Shown: piece by piece, positions 1-6,828 of the stretch
Layout: every line of letters starts with the position of its first letter
How positions within the stretch are numbered: position 1 is the stretch's first letter
Origin: Saprospiraceae bacterium
GTDB lineage: Bacteria > Bacteroidota > Bacteroidia > Chitinophagales > Saprospiraceae
Assembly (NCBI GenBank): GCA_014379665.1
Contig: JACMLK010000325.1
Coordinates: forward strand, 1 to 20,288
DNA: 20,288 nt
Reading direction: 5' to 3'
Notes under the pieces: model-generated
Databases searched by the model: none
The model's input: the letters and a program-made list of their open reading frames with translations, nothing else
What the model was told of the DNA's origin: nothing
Position numbers and translations under genes: made by a program

Positions 1-92
1 TGGGGATAAAACCAGCAACAGACCCGATTTTCTGTATAATACTGACCCTCCATATTTACTCCCATTCTCAATTATTTCTTCACATTCGATTG

Positions 93-142
93 TCGAAGTT
101 TTCAACTTCGATACAATTCATTAAGCATTTATAATGCGTTAA
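93..142. repeat. Pair of short hairpins, REP-like
   Basis: Two inverted repeats stand 29 bp apart centre to centre. The first, 93-111 (TCGAAGTTTTCAACTTCGA), has a perfect 8-bp stem and a TTC loop; ATTG/CAAT arms further out can extend it with a 2-nt bulge. The second, 121-142, pairs TTAAGCATT with AATGCGTTAA around a TAT loop, with one bulged G. Neither has a T-run, so they look more like repetitive extragenic palindromes than terminators. This is seen directly; the REP interpretation is inference. Confidence 0.55.
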
Positions 143-218
143 CAGATTTATATAAGGATATATCATAGGTCATTGAAATAGAAAAATTGTACAAGTGGTT
201 ATAATGATAGTTAATTGC

Positions 219-332
219 GAATTGCAAATTCTTAAAATATAGGATCGCAGTTGCAAACTGCGACCATCGGGAATTTAGTTATTAGGGCACAAGTTGGACT
301 TGTCAGGCTTTCAACGGCCTGAAACTTGCGCC
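219..332. repeat. Three further hairpins, REP-like
   Basis: Hairpin 219-231 pairs GAATT with AATTC around GCA. Hairpin 245-263 (TCGCAGTTGCAAACTGCGA) has a perfect 8-bp stem around GCA. Hairpin 286-332 is larger: GGCACAAGTT (286-295) pairs with AACTTGCGCC (323-332) with one mismatch, and TCAGGC (303-308) pairs with GCCTGA (317-322) around an 8-nt loop, leaving a 7-nt bulge on the left arm. The first two lie 29 bp apart, the same spacing as the pair at 93-142, and the two pairs are 123 bp apart. These could be REP elements or an old mobile-element end; no REP-associated transposase is in the window. Confidence 0.55.
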
Positions 333-460
333 AGCAACGGGATTATCGGGTTAATGAGTAGCTGTTATACAGTTGCCATTAGTTCAGCTAAATAGTTACT
401 ATTGTTGTATCAATTCTTCATGCTACTTTTCATTGAATACTAAATTGTCAAAATTATCAC

Positions 461-468
461 TATCTTTG
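461..468 (+). promoter_or_regulatory. Bacteroidota -7 promoter box (TATCTTTG)
   Basis: TATCTTTG is a perfect match to the Bacteroidota housekeeping -7 consensus TAnnTTTG. A well-spaced -33 TTG is not obvious: TTG 445-447 leaves 13 nt and TTG 433-435 leaves 25 nt, against the usual value near 19. The box ends one base before the first ATG of the next gene, so the transcript would begin at or just inside the coding region. Confidence 0.5.
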
Positions 469-469
469 T

Positions 470-898
470 ATGATGATCACTGCCAGAATTGCGGTTTATT
501 TATTAATTATATCCTATATACTCCCTATAGGACATAATTTTATTCCGCATCATCACCATCATCAGGATCAGGAACATTACAACCATGTAAATCATCATCA
601 TGCTCCATCAGGAGGGGAAGATAATAATGACCATGATCATGATACCGATAGTTTCCCCGGCATTTTTAGTAATATGCTTCATCACGATGATGATGGTTTG
701 TTTATACAATCAACATCATCAAAGGAATATAAAATTGTTACACCTAGTTGTGATTTCGGGTTGTGTAACGAAAACAGTGTTTTTGGAAGCCTTACATCGT
801 TAAAAAGAAAAAAACATCCGCCGGAAAATCATTCCTGGTTTAAATTACATCATTTCTATTCCTACGGGCTCAGGGCACCACCAGCTTTCATAGCCTAA
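470..898 (+). CDS. His-rich exported or membrane-anchored protein, putative metal binding
   Basis: I do not recognise a named family. The 142-residue product starts with a hydrophobic segment (about residues 3-22), which fits a signal peptide or N-terminal anchor. Residues 27-58 are dominated by His, Asp and Glu: a five-His run near residue 28, an HHH near 42 and alternating D/H near 53-58, with another HHDDD cluster near residue 71. The C-terminal half is ordinary and contains two Cys around residues 94-99. Such a composition suggests binding of Zn, Ni, Co or Cu in the periplasm. It is the first gene of a run of metal-handling genes ahead of an RND efflux operon, which supports this. Two ATGs stand in tandem (470 and 473). 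Because a -7 box ends at 468, the 473 start on a leaderless mRNA is possible. A weak terminator follows at 903-927, so the gene may be transcribed on its own. Confidence 0.65.
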   Translation: MMITARIAVYLLIISYILPIGHNFIPHHHHHQDQEHYNHVNHHHAPSGGEDNNDHDHDTDSFPGIFSNMLHHDDDGLFIQSTSSKEYKIVTPSCDFGLCNENSVFGSLTSLKRKKHPPENHSWFKLHHFYSYGLRAPPAFIA

Positions 899-902
899 AT
901 TT

Positions 903-927
903 CTTTCTTTCAGAAAGTTAATTTTTT
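903..927 (+). terminator. Weak intrinsic terminator
   Basis: CTTTCT (903-908) pairs with AGAAAG (912-917) around TTC, followed by TTAATTTTTT. The stem is short and AT-rich, but it starts only 5 nt after the stop of the His-rich gene and carries a T-rich tail. The remaining sequence to 1086 shows no gene or clear promoter; CATATTTG at 956-963 is one base off the -7 consensus. Confidence 0.35.
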
Positions 928-1086
928 CCTGCATGAGCATCATGTCCGGGATTTTCATATTTGTTATGGGTTGCTTATTTGGGATCACTCCAGTTATCAC
1001 AAATCTAAAAGAACACAGCACCAATTCCATATATACAGACACAATAAAATGCTTACACTATTATTAATTTTTAAAAAATCAAACAC

Positions 1087-1314
1087 ATGAAACACTTATT
1101 TTTCTTTCTTGTCATGACCATATTCATAACCGTAGGGTGCCGCAATCCTAAAACTAATGAGCATAACCACGATGGCACACATACGCATGATGATGGAGCC
1201 GTACATCAAAATCATGATGACACCACTCACCAGCAAAAAGAGTTTAAAGTTGACGCGGACACATCTCATCACAGCCATGACCATGATGACAAAAACGATA
1301 ACCACAAGCACTAA
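1087..1314 (+). CDS. Small His/Asp-rich lipoprotein, putative metal chaperone or buffer
   Basis: The product is 75 residues long. Residues 1-17 form a lipoprotein signal peptide with lipobox TVGC, so Cys18 would be lipidated. The mature part is almost only H, D, N, T, Q and K: HNHDG, HTHDD, HQNHDD, HHSHDHDD and a C-terminal NHKH. It is low-complexity and probably disordered, suited to holding several metal ions at the membrane. Homology is hard to judge because composition dominates. It precedes the RND adaptor, whose mature N-terminus (DDHGHDH) and C-terminus (HGHEH) are also His-rich, so a role in handing metal to or sensing it for the pump is a reasonable inference. A strong hairpin at 1327-1353 follows its stop by 12 nt. 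Confidence 0.7.
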   Translation: MKHLFFFLVMTIFITVGCRNPKTNEHNHDGTHTHDDGAVHQNHDDTTHQQKEFKVDADTSHHSHDHDDKNDNHKH

Positions 1315-1326
1315 TGACTAATTTAA

Positions 1327-1353
1327 GCACCATAAATGGAGCATTTATGGTGC
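1327..1353 (+). terminator. Perfect 12-bp hairpin, terminator or attenuator
   Basis: GCACCATAAATG (1327-1338) pairs perfectly with CATTTATGGTGC (1342-1353) around a GAG loop. It sits 12 nt after the lipoprotein stop and is followed by TGCTTTAAAC, a poor T-tract, so termination may be partial. The most upstream ATG of the adaptor frame (1336) lies inside the stem, an argument against that ATG as the start. It could also stabilise the 3' end of the lipoprotein message. Confidence 0.5.
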
Positions 1354-1398
1354 TGCTTTAAACATTCCATTATTTCGTTCCATAATAAATTTTATACC

Positions 1399-2916
1399 TT
1401 GAAACATATACCTATCATATTATCAATCATAACCATGCTCTTAGTCGGATGTGGTCCTGAAAAATCTTCGGAAGATGACCACGGTCATGACCATTCAGCT
1501 GGTGGACTTGAACCCGTTTCCTATACGCTATACTCGGATAGAACAGAAATCTTTGTTGAATTTAAACCCCTGGTTGTGGGTGAAATTTCAAAATTAGCAG
1601 CCCATTTTACCATTTTGGGTGAAAGGTTTATGCCACTGACATCAGGAACTGTTACGGTGAGTCTCATCAACGGAGACACTGGAATTGAAATGTCATCTGA
1701 AAGTCCAAGTTCACCGGGTATTTATAGATTGGCTTTAAAACCATCCAGAGACGGGATGGGTAAATTGATTTTTAAAATTGAAACAAAAGAATTTAAAGAT
1801 CAAATTACTATTGATAGTATCCCGATTTATGCTGACGCATCTGCCGCCATATCAGATCAGAAACCATCGACTACGGGTGACGATATTAGTTATCAGAAGG
1901 AACAGGCCTGGAAAGTAAATTTTGCCAATACGCCTGTAGTTAAACAACCATTCAGCAGTATCATCAAAACGAGTGGACAAATCATGCCTTCTCCTGGAGA
2001 TGAGTATGTAGTGAGTGCTCAGATAAGTGGTATCGTTACATTTGCAAATCAACATATTTTACAGGGAAGTGAAGTTGCTGCAGGTTCTCAACTTTTCACC
2101 CTGAAGAGTAATGAGGTCGTACAAAGTAGTTTGGGAACTGCAGTGCTGGAAGCAAAAAACGAACTGGCCAGTGCCCAAAAAAATTATACCCGAGCGACAG
2201 AGCTGGTCAAAGACAGGATCATATCAGATAAGGAGTTTTTAGCTGCTAAACTCAGATTTGAAAATGCACAAAATCAACTTTCAAGGGTTTCTGTTACAAA
2301 AAACTTTAATACCAACAGACAGAATATAACAGCTTCAATTTCCGGATATTTGAAAGATGTATTTGTAGAAAATGGACAATATGTAGAAGCCGGTCAGGCA
2401 TTGGCCACCATTTCAAAAAACAAAAAGCTAATATTACAAGCCAATGTGTCATTGAAGTATTTTGATAAAATCCCGCTGATTACATCTGCCAATTTTAAAC
2501 CGGCCAATAGTCAAATAACTTACAGCACAGATACCAATGGTGGTAAAAAGATAACTTATGGTAGGAGCATTTCGGAAAACGCTCCTTTTATCCCTATCCA
2601 TTTTGAGATAGAGAGTAAAAGTGACATTATCCCTGGTACAGTGGGCGAAGTATTCCTTAAATTATCATCCAAACAAAATGTACTCGTGATTCCTGCTTCG
2701 TCACTTATAGAAGAACAAGGATTATTTTTTGTGTTTGTACAAACAGGGGGCGAAAAATTTCAGAAACGGGAAGTTAGCGTAGGTGGTAATGATGGACAAA
2801 ATGTAAGTATTCTGGATGGTATCAAAGAAGGAGAAAGGGTGGTAAGTCAAGGCGCTTATCATATCAAATTGGTCATGGCATCAGGTGAACTTCCTGCGCA
2901 TGGACATGAGCATTAG
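1399..2916 (+). CDS. RND efflux periplasmic adaptor lipoprotein (CusB/CzcB type)
   Basis: This is the membrane-fusion subunit linking the RND pump to the outer-membrane channel. From TTG 1399 the 505-residue product begins MKHIPIILS and has lipobox LVGC with Cys18 lipidated. The frame can be read from ATG 1336, but that adds 21 non-hydrophobic residues before the signal peptide and starts inside a hairpin. Mature residues 27-32 (DDHGHDH) and the last five (HGHEH) are His-rich. Residues about 38-148 form an extra beta-rich domain, as often found ahead of Bacteroidota heavy-metal adaptors. The lipoyl/barrel-sandwich halves are at about 203-238 and 308-340, separated by a coiled-coil hairpin (about 245-298). 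Beta-barrel and membrane-proximal domains follow (IPASSLIEEQG, IKEGERVVSQG). The pump gene comes next but is separated by a probable insertion. The metal is not fixed by sequence; Cu, Ag, Zn, Co or Ni are possible. Confidence 0.88.
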   Translation: MKHIPIILSIITMLLVGCGPEKSSEDDHGHDHSAGGLEPVSYTLYSDRTEIFVEFKPLVVGEISKLAAHFTILGERFMPLTSGTVTVSLINGDTGIEMSSESPSSPGIYRLALKPSRDGMGKLIFKIETKEFKDQITIDSIPIYADASAAISDQKPSTTGDDISYQKEQAWKVNFANTPVVKQPFSSIIKTSGQIMPSPGDEYVVSAQISGIVTFANQHILQGSEVAAGSQLFTLKSNEVVQSSLGTAVLEAKNELASAQKNYTRATELVKDRIISDKEFLAAKLRFENAQNQLSRVSVTKNFNTNRQNITASISGYLKDVFVENGQYVEAGQALATISKNKKLILQANVSLKYFDKIPLITSANFKPANSQITYSTDTNGGKKITYGRSISENAPFIPIHFEIESKSDIIPGTVGEVFLKLSSKQNVLVIPASSLIEEQGLFFVFVQTGGEKFQKREVSVGGNDGQNVSILDGIKEGERVVSQGAYHIKLVMASGELPAHGHEH

Positions 2917-2934
2917 TCTAAATGTTGTATTATA

Positions 2935-2953
2935 AATGTTGAATTTTAAATTA
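2935..2953 (+). repeat. 19-bp direct repeat, left copy
   Basis: AATGTTGAATTTTAAATTA occurs here, 9 nt ahead of the four-helix-bundle gene, and again without mismatch at 3318-3336, just after that gene's stop. A related AATGTTGTATTATA precedes it (2921-2934). The two exact copies bracket the gene and suggest a cassette insertion. Confidence 0.7.
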
Positions 2954-2961
2954 TTTATAGA

Positions 2962-3315
2962 ATGAAAAAAGAAAATGTAATCCTTGAAAAGTCTTTCGAT
3001 TTTGCTCTTCAAATTATAGAACTCTACAAAAAACTTATTGCTGGAAAGGAATTTATTATATCCAAACAGTTGTTGCGCTGTGGCACAAGCATAGGAGCAA
3101 ACATCGAAGAAGCTGGTGCGGCAATTTCTAAACGAGATTTCATTGCTAAAATGTCTATTTCTTCAAAAGAGGCTAGAGAAACCAAGTATTGGCTTCGATT
3201 ATTGGAAAAAAGTAAACTAGCGAATATTGATGTTTCTGATGAGTTGAAAGAAGTAGAACATATAATCAATATCCTTACGTCAATTGTCAAGACGTCTCAA
3301 GCAAATGTTAAATGA
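2962..3315 (+). CDS. Four-helix-bundle protein (S23 / 23S rRNA intervening-sequence family)
   Basis: The 117-residue product matches the four-helix-bundle family first known from proteins encoded in 23S rRNA intervening sequences (also related to the Avd accessory protein of diversity-generating retroelements). Family hallmarks seen are the N-terminal FDFALQIIELYK helix, LRCGTSIGANIEEAGAA (about residues 39-55), SISSKEARETKYWLRLLE (about 66-83) and a final helix. Molecular function is unknown; the family forms oligomers and may bind nucleic acid. Length and start (ATG 2962) are typical. It has no evident link to metal efflux, yet lies between adaptor and pump, 45 nt after one and 70 nt before the other, and is bracketed by a perfect 19-bp repeat. 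I infer a mobile cassette that inserted into the efflux operon without disrupting either reading frame. Confidence 0.88.
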   Translation: MKKENVILEKSFDFALQIIELYKKLIAGKEFIISKQLLRCGTSIGANIEEAGAAISKRDFIAKMSISSKEARETKYWLRLLEKSKLANIDVSDELKEVEHIINILTSIVKTSQANVK

Positions 3316-3316
3316 T

Positions 3317-3359
3317 GAATGTTGAATTTTAAATTAATCAACATATCCATTCAACATTC
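3317..3359 (+). repeat. Right copy of 19-bp direct repeat plus inverted copy
   Basis: 3318-3336 repeats AATGTTGAATTTTAAATTA exactly. Its first part, GAATGTTGAAT (3317-3327), is also inverted as ATTCAACATTC at 3349-3359, giving an 11-bp stem with a 21-nt loop; a further near-copy of the A/T part in reverse runs to about 3381. This inverted-repeat block fills the gap before the GTG start of the pump gene and is the likely footprint of the inserted cassette. Confidence 0.65.
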
Positions 3360-3385
3360 AAAATCAAAAATTTAAAATTTCAAAA

Positions 3386-6300
3386 GTGTTAAATAAAATA
3401 ATAAATTTTGCCTTAGGTAACAGACTGCTGGTGGTGGTTGCATCAGTTTTGTTGCTTATATTCGGTACTTATGTCGCTACAAAAATGGAAGTGGATGTAT
3501 TTCCTGATCTTACTGCTCCCACTGTTGTAGTACTCACTGAATCTCATGGTATGGCTCCTGAAGAAGTAGAGAGACTGGTAACCTTTCCCATCGAAACATC
3601 CGTCAATGGTGCCACCAATGTAAGAAGGGTACGTAGCTCATCTACTGCAGGATTTTCTGTAGTATGGATAGAGTTTGACTGGAATACAGATATATTCAAA
3701 GCCAGGCAGATAGTGAATGAAAAACTCATATCGATCAGTTCTAAATTGCCTGATGGTACAGGAAATCCGACTATGGCGCCACAAGCAAGTATCATGGGGG
3801 AAATCATGCTAATTGGCATTTCATCTGACAGCACATCACAAATGGAATTGAGGACCATAGCAGACTGGACCATACGGCCACGCTTGCTCGCTACTGGTGG
3901 AGTGGCTCAGGTAGTTGTCATTGGCGGAGAATATAAACAATACCAAATTCTGGCATCACCACAAAAAATGGAGGCTTATCACGTGTCATTGTCTGAATTA
4001 ATAGCTGCGTGTAAATCTGCCAATGGTAATTCGTCCGGTGGATTCATCACTGAATACAGCAATGAGTATATTGTCAAAGGTATCGGAAGGACCAATGATC
4101 TGACTGAATTAGGCAAATCTATGATAAAAATGGTAGAAGGTTATCCTGTAAAGATTGAAGACGTAGCTGAAATTAAAATAGGCGCATCTCCCAAGATTGG
4201 TGACGGGTCGATCAACGGGAAACCGGCCGTTATCATGACGGTAATGAAACAACCTGCTACAAATACGCTGGTATTAACATCCAAAATAGAAGAAGCTATT
4301 AATGAAATACAAAAAAATGTCAAAAGCGATGTCAAAATTAATACAAAGATATTCAGGCAGGAAGATTTTATTACTTCTTCCATCAATAATATACAGAAAG
4401 TACTATTGGAAGGCACCGCTTTTGTAATTATCATTTTATTTCTGTTTCTGATGAACTGGCGTGCTACCGCTATTTCTTTGGTTGCCATACCCATCTCACT
4501 GATAGTTGCTATTCTTACACTAAAGTGGCTTGGATTGAGTATCAATACCATGAGTCTGGGTGGGATGGCCATTGCTATAGGTGACCTGGTGGATGATGCG
4601 ATTATAGATGTGGAAAATGTTTTTAAAAGACTCAAAGAAAACGCCCGAAAGCCTTTAAATGACCAAAGAAATAAGATTCAGGTCATCTTTGATGCGTCGT
4701 TTGAAATACGAACATCTATCATCAATGCTACATTTATCATCATCGTGGCTTTCTTACCGTTGTTTTTTCTTTCTGGAATGGAAGGAAAACTGCTTGCTCC
4801 ATTAGGGATTGCTTTTATAGTATCTTTGTTTGCATCGCTTATTGTGTCTATTACGCTTACGCCCGTATTGTGTAGTTATCTGCTGACGAGCGACAATATG
4901 CTGAACAAACAACATAAAGAAAGTTGGCTGGTTGAAAAGTTGCAGTATATATATACCAAAACTTTAACTCAGGTAATGCACTTTAAAAAAACTGCCATTG
5001 GCGTTAGCGTCATATTGTTTATAATTGCTATAATGGCCTTCAGCCAGTTAGGAAGAAGTTTTCTGCCGGAATTTAATGAAGGCTCATTGGTGATCAGCGC
5101 AGTAAGTCTTCCCGGCATATCTCTGGAAGAAAGTAATAAAATCGGGACCCAAATAGAACAAACATTACTCACGGTGCCGGAGATTAAGATAACCACTCGT
5201 CGTACCGGCCGGGCGGAGTTGGATGAACATGCTCAGGGAGTAAATTCTGCAGAAATTGACGCTCCGTTTACGTTGGCTGACAAAAGCAGGGAAGAATTTA
5301 TGTCAGATGTCAGGGGTAAGTTATCAGGTATAGGAGGCGTAAATCTAACCATTGGCCAACCTATTGGACATAGAATAGATCACATGCTATCAGGAACAAG
5401 GGCTAATATCGCTATTAAAATATTCGGTACAGACCTGAATAAGTTATTTACCTTGTCTAATCAGGTAAAAACCGAGATCCAAAACATAAATGGATTGGTG
5501 GACATAAGTGTGGAGCAACAAGTGGAAATCCCTCAATTGCAAATCAAAGCAAAAAGGGACTTGCTCAATCATTATGGTATTTCGATGGGTGATTTTAATG
5601 AGTTTGTAGATGTGGCTTTTGCAGGTGAAAAAGTATCTGAGATTTATGAATATGCAAAGACGTTTGATTTAATCCTGAAATTTGATGATGCCAATAGAGG
5701 CAAGATTGAAAATATTAAAAATACCTACATAGATACTCATAACGGACAAAAGATCCCCTTGCATTATGTCGCAGATGTAGTGAGTACCAGTGGCCCCAAT
5801 ACGATCAACAGAGAAAATGTACAACGTAAAACCGTAGTATCTGCCAATGTTGCAGGGAGAGATCAGAAAAGTGTGGTTGATGATATCCAAAGAATAGTTT
5901 CAGAAAAAATAAAACTGCCTGAAGGTTATCACATTGAATATGGTGGACAGTTTGAAGCAGAAGCACAAGCGTCCAAAACATTGATGGCCATGTCGTTATT
6001 GTCATTGATGATAATATTTCTTTTACTTTATCAGGAGTTTAAAAATGTCACCATTTCAGGTATTATACTGATCAATCTGCCATTGGCGTTAATAGGGGGA
6101 GTATTCAGTATTTACTGGACCAGTGGTATCCTAAGCATACCAGCGATAATTGGGTTTATCACCTTGTTTGGTGTAGCTACACGAAATGGTATTTTATTGG
6201 TCTCACATTATCAGACACTGCGAGATGAAGGTATGGGTCTTTATGATACCATCATACAAGGATCAAGAGACAGATTGAGTCCTATCCTGATGACAGCACT

Positions 6301-6469
6301 TACCGCCGGATTGGCATTGATCCCACTGGCGATGGGTGGCGATTTGCCCGGGAATGAGATCCAAAGTCCTATGGCAAAAGTTATCCTGGGTGGATTACTC
6401 ACATCGACAATGCTTAATATTTTTATAGTGCCGGTTGTCTATTATCTAACCAACAAAAAATTTCAATAG
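3386..6469 (+). CDS. Heavy-metal RND efflux pump, inner-membrane subunit (CusA/CzcA family)
   Basis: The 1027-residue product is a full-length HME-RND permease, a proton-driven trimer that expels metal cations. It starts at GTG 3386 with LNKIINFALGNRLLVVVASVL, the usual first membrane helix, followed by the porter-domain signature EVDVFPDLTAPTVVVLTE. A group of helices at about residues 337-500 contains the TM4 proton-relay region GDLVDDAIIDVEN (399-411), rich in Asp. A second large periplasmic domain (about 560-860) and the last helices (ending in FIVPVVYYLTNKK) follow. The TM4 motif differs from the CusA pattern (GAMVDAAIV) and the classical CzcA pattern, so substrate assignment by motif is unsafe. 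It is followed 2 nt later by a DUF3147 gene and then a TolC-like gene, giving adaptor-pump-(DUF3147)-channel order. The sequence before its start is AT-rich repeat left by the cassette. Confidence 0.93.
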   Translation: MLNKIINFALGNRLLVVVASVLLLIFGTYVATKMEVDVFPDLTAPTVVVLTESHGMAPEEVERLVTFPIETSVNGATNVRRVRSSSTAGFSVVWIEFDWNTDIFKARQIVNEKLISISSKLPDGTGNPTMAPQASIMGEIMLIGISSDSTSQMELRTIADWTIRPRLLATGGVAQVVVIGGEYKQYQILASPQKMEAYHVSLSELIAACKSANGNSSGGFITEYSNEYIVKGIGRTNDLTELGKSMIKMVEGYPVKIEDVAEIKIGASPKIGDGSINGKPAVIMTVMKQPATNTLVLTSKIEEAINEIQKNVKSDVKINTKIFRQEDFITSSINNIQKVLLEGTAFVIIILFLFLMNWRATAISLVAIPISLIVAILTLKWLGLSINTMSLGGMAIAIGDLVDDAIIDVENVFKRLKENARKPLNDQRNKIQVIFDASFEIRTSIINATFIIIVAFLPLFFLSGMEGKLLAPLGIAFIVSLFASLIVSITLTPVLCSYLLTSDNMLNKQHKESWLVEKLQYIYTKTLTQVMHFKKTAIGVSVILFIIAIMAFSQLGRSFLPEFNEGSLVISAVSLPGISLEESNKIGTQIEQTLLTVPEIKITTRRTGRAELDEHAQGVNSAEIDAPFTLADKSREEFMSDVRGKLSGIGGVNLTIGQPIGHRIDHMLSGTRANIAIKIFGTDLNKLFTLSNQVKTEIQNINGLVDISVEQQVEIPQLQIKAKRDLLNHYGISMGDFNEFVDVAFAGEKVSEIYEYAKTFDLILKFDDANRGKIENIKNTYIDTHNGQKIPLHYVADVVSTSGPNTINRENVQRKTVVSANVAGRDQKSVVDDIQRIVSEKIKLPEGYHIEYGGQFEAEAQASKTLMAMSLLSLMIIFLLLYQEFKNVTISGIILINLPLALIGGVFSIYWTSGILSIPAIIGFITLFGVATRNGILLVSHYQTLRDEGMGLYDTIIQGSRDRLSPILMTALTAGLALIPLAMGGDLPGNEIQSPMAKVILGGLLTSTMLNIFIVPVVYYLTNKKFQ

Positions 6470-6471
6470 TC

Positions 6472-6816
6472 ATGTACATTCTAATAAAAACCATTATCTC
6501 AGCCTTGCTAATCGTAGCGATTTCAGAAGCCGGAAAACGATTTACTACGTTTGGGGCAATTTTGGCATTGCTGCCATTAACATCTCTCCTTGCTTTTATC
6601 TGGTTGTATAGAGACACAAAAGACATTCAGAAGATCTCTTTGCTTTCGCATGAAATATTAATGATGATCATACCTTCTTTAGTATTCTTTATTGCTTTGC
6701 CTATACTATTAAAAAGTACAAAATTTTATCCGGCTATATTTATATCAGCATTTTTTACAGCCGTCGCATACTTTTTATGGATGCTGCTTTTAAAAAAAAT
6801 GGGATTCACTCAATAA
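6472..6816 (+). CDS. DUF3147 family membrane protein
   Basis: The 114-residue product has four hydrophobic segments (about residues 3-20, 25-45, 61-80 and 86-108) and matches the DUF3147 family by its features KTIISALLIVAISEAGKR, GAILALLPLTSLLAFIWLY and the RDTKD turn. The biochemical role of the family is not established; it is a small integral inner-membrane protein. Its start is 2 nt after the pump stop and its stop is 12 nt before the TolC-like gene, so all three should be translated from one message. This tight coupling suggests a role in, or at least co-expression with, the efflux complex. Small membrane partners of RND pumps are known in other systems (for example AcrZ with AcrB), but DUF3147 is unrelated in sequence, so this is only an analogy. 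Confidence 0.82.
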   Translation: MYILIKTIISALLIVAISEAGKRFTTFGAILALLPLTSLLAFIWLYRDTKDIQKISLLSHEILMMIIPSLVFFIALPILLKSTKFYPAIFISAFFTAVAYFLWMLLLKKMGFTQ

Positions 6817-6828
6817 AACCTTCAGATC

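Larger units (their letters stand above)
1..460. other. Gene-free, hairpin-rich leader region
   Basis: No convincing gene lies here. A frame open from the window edge stops at 122-124 and could be the tail of an upstream gene, but its last part runs through a hairpin and I recognise no family. The rest is AT-rich and holds five short inverted repeats, described separately (93-142 and 219-332). The region ends in a -7 promoter box at 461-468. Confidence 0.6.

Noticed and set aside
2..124. Reading frame open from the window edge to a stop at 122-124, possibly the tail of an upstream gene
   Set aside because: Only 40 codons, no recognisable family, and its last third runs through the hairpin at 93-111; cannot be told from chance.
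845..1042. 65-codon minus-strand open frame
   Set aside because: It lies partly opposite the His-rich gene, has no recognisable motif, and the AT-rich gap it spans is better explained by a terminator.
2962..3315. Diversity-generating retroelement, because the four-helix-bundle family is related to Avd
   Set aside because: No reverse transcriptase and no template/variable repeat pair are present in the window.
3416..6469. Assigning the RND pump to copper/silver (CusA) or zinc/cobalt (CzcA) by name
   Set aside because: The TM4 motif fits neither pattern and neighbours point both ways (His-rich and Cys/Met-rich), so the substrate is left open.
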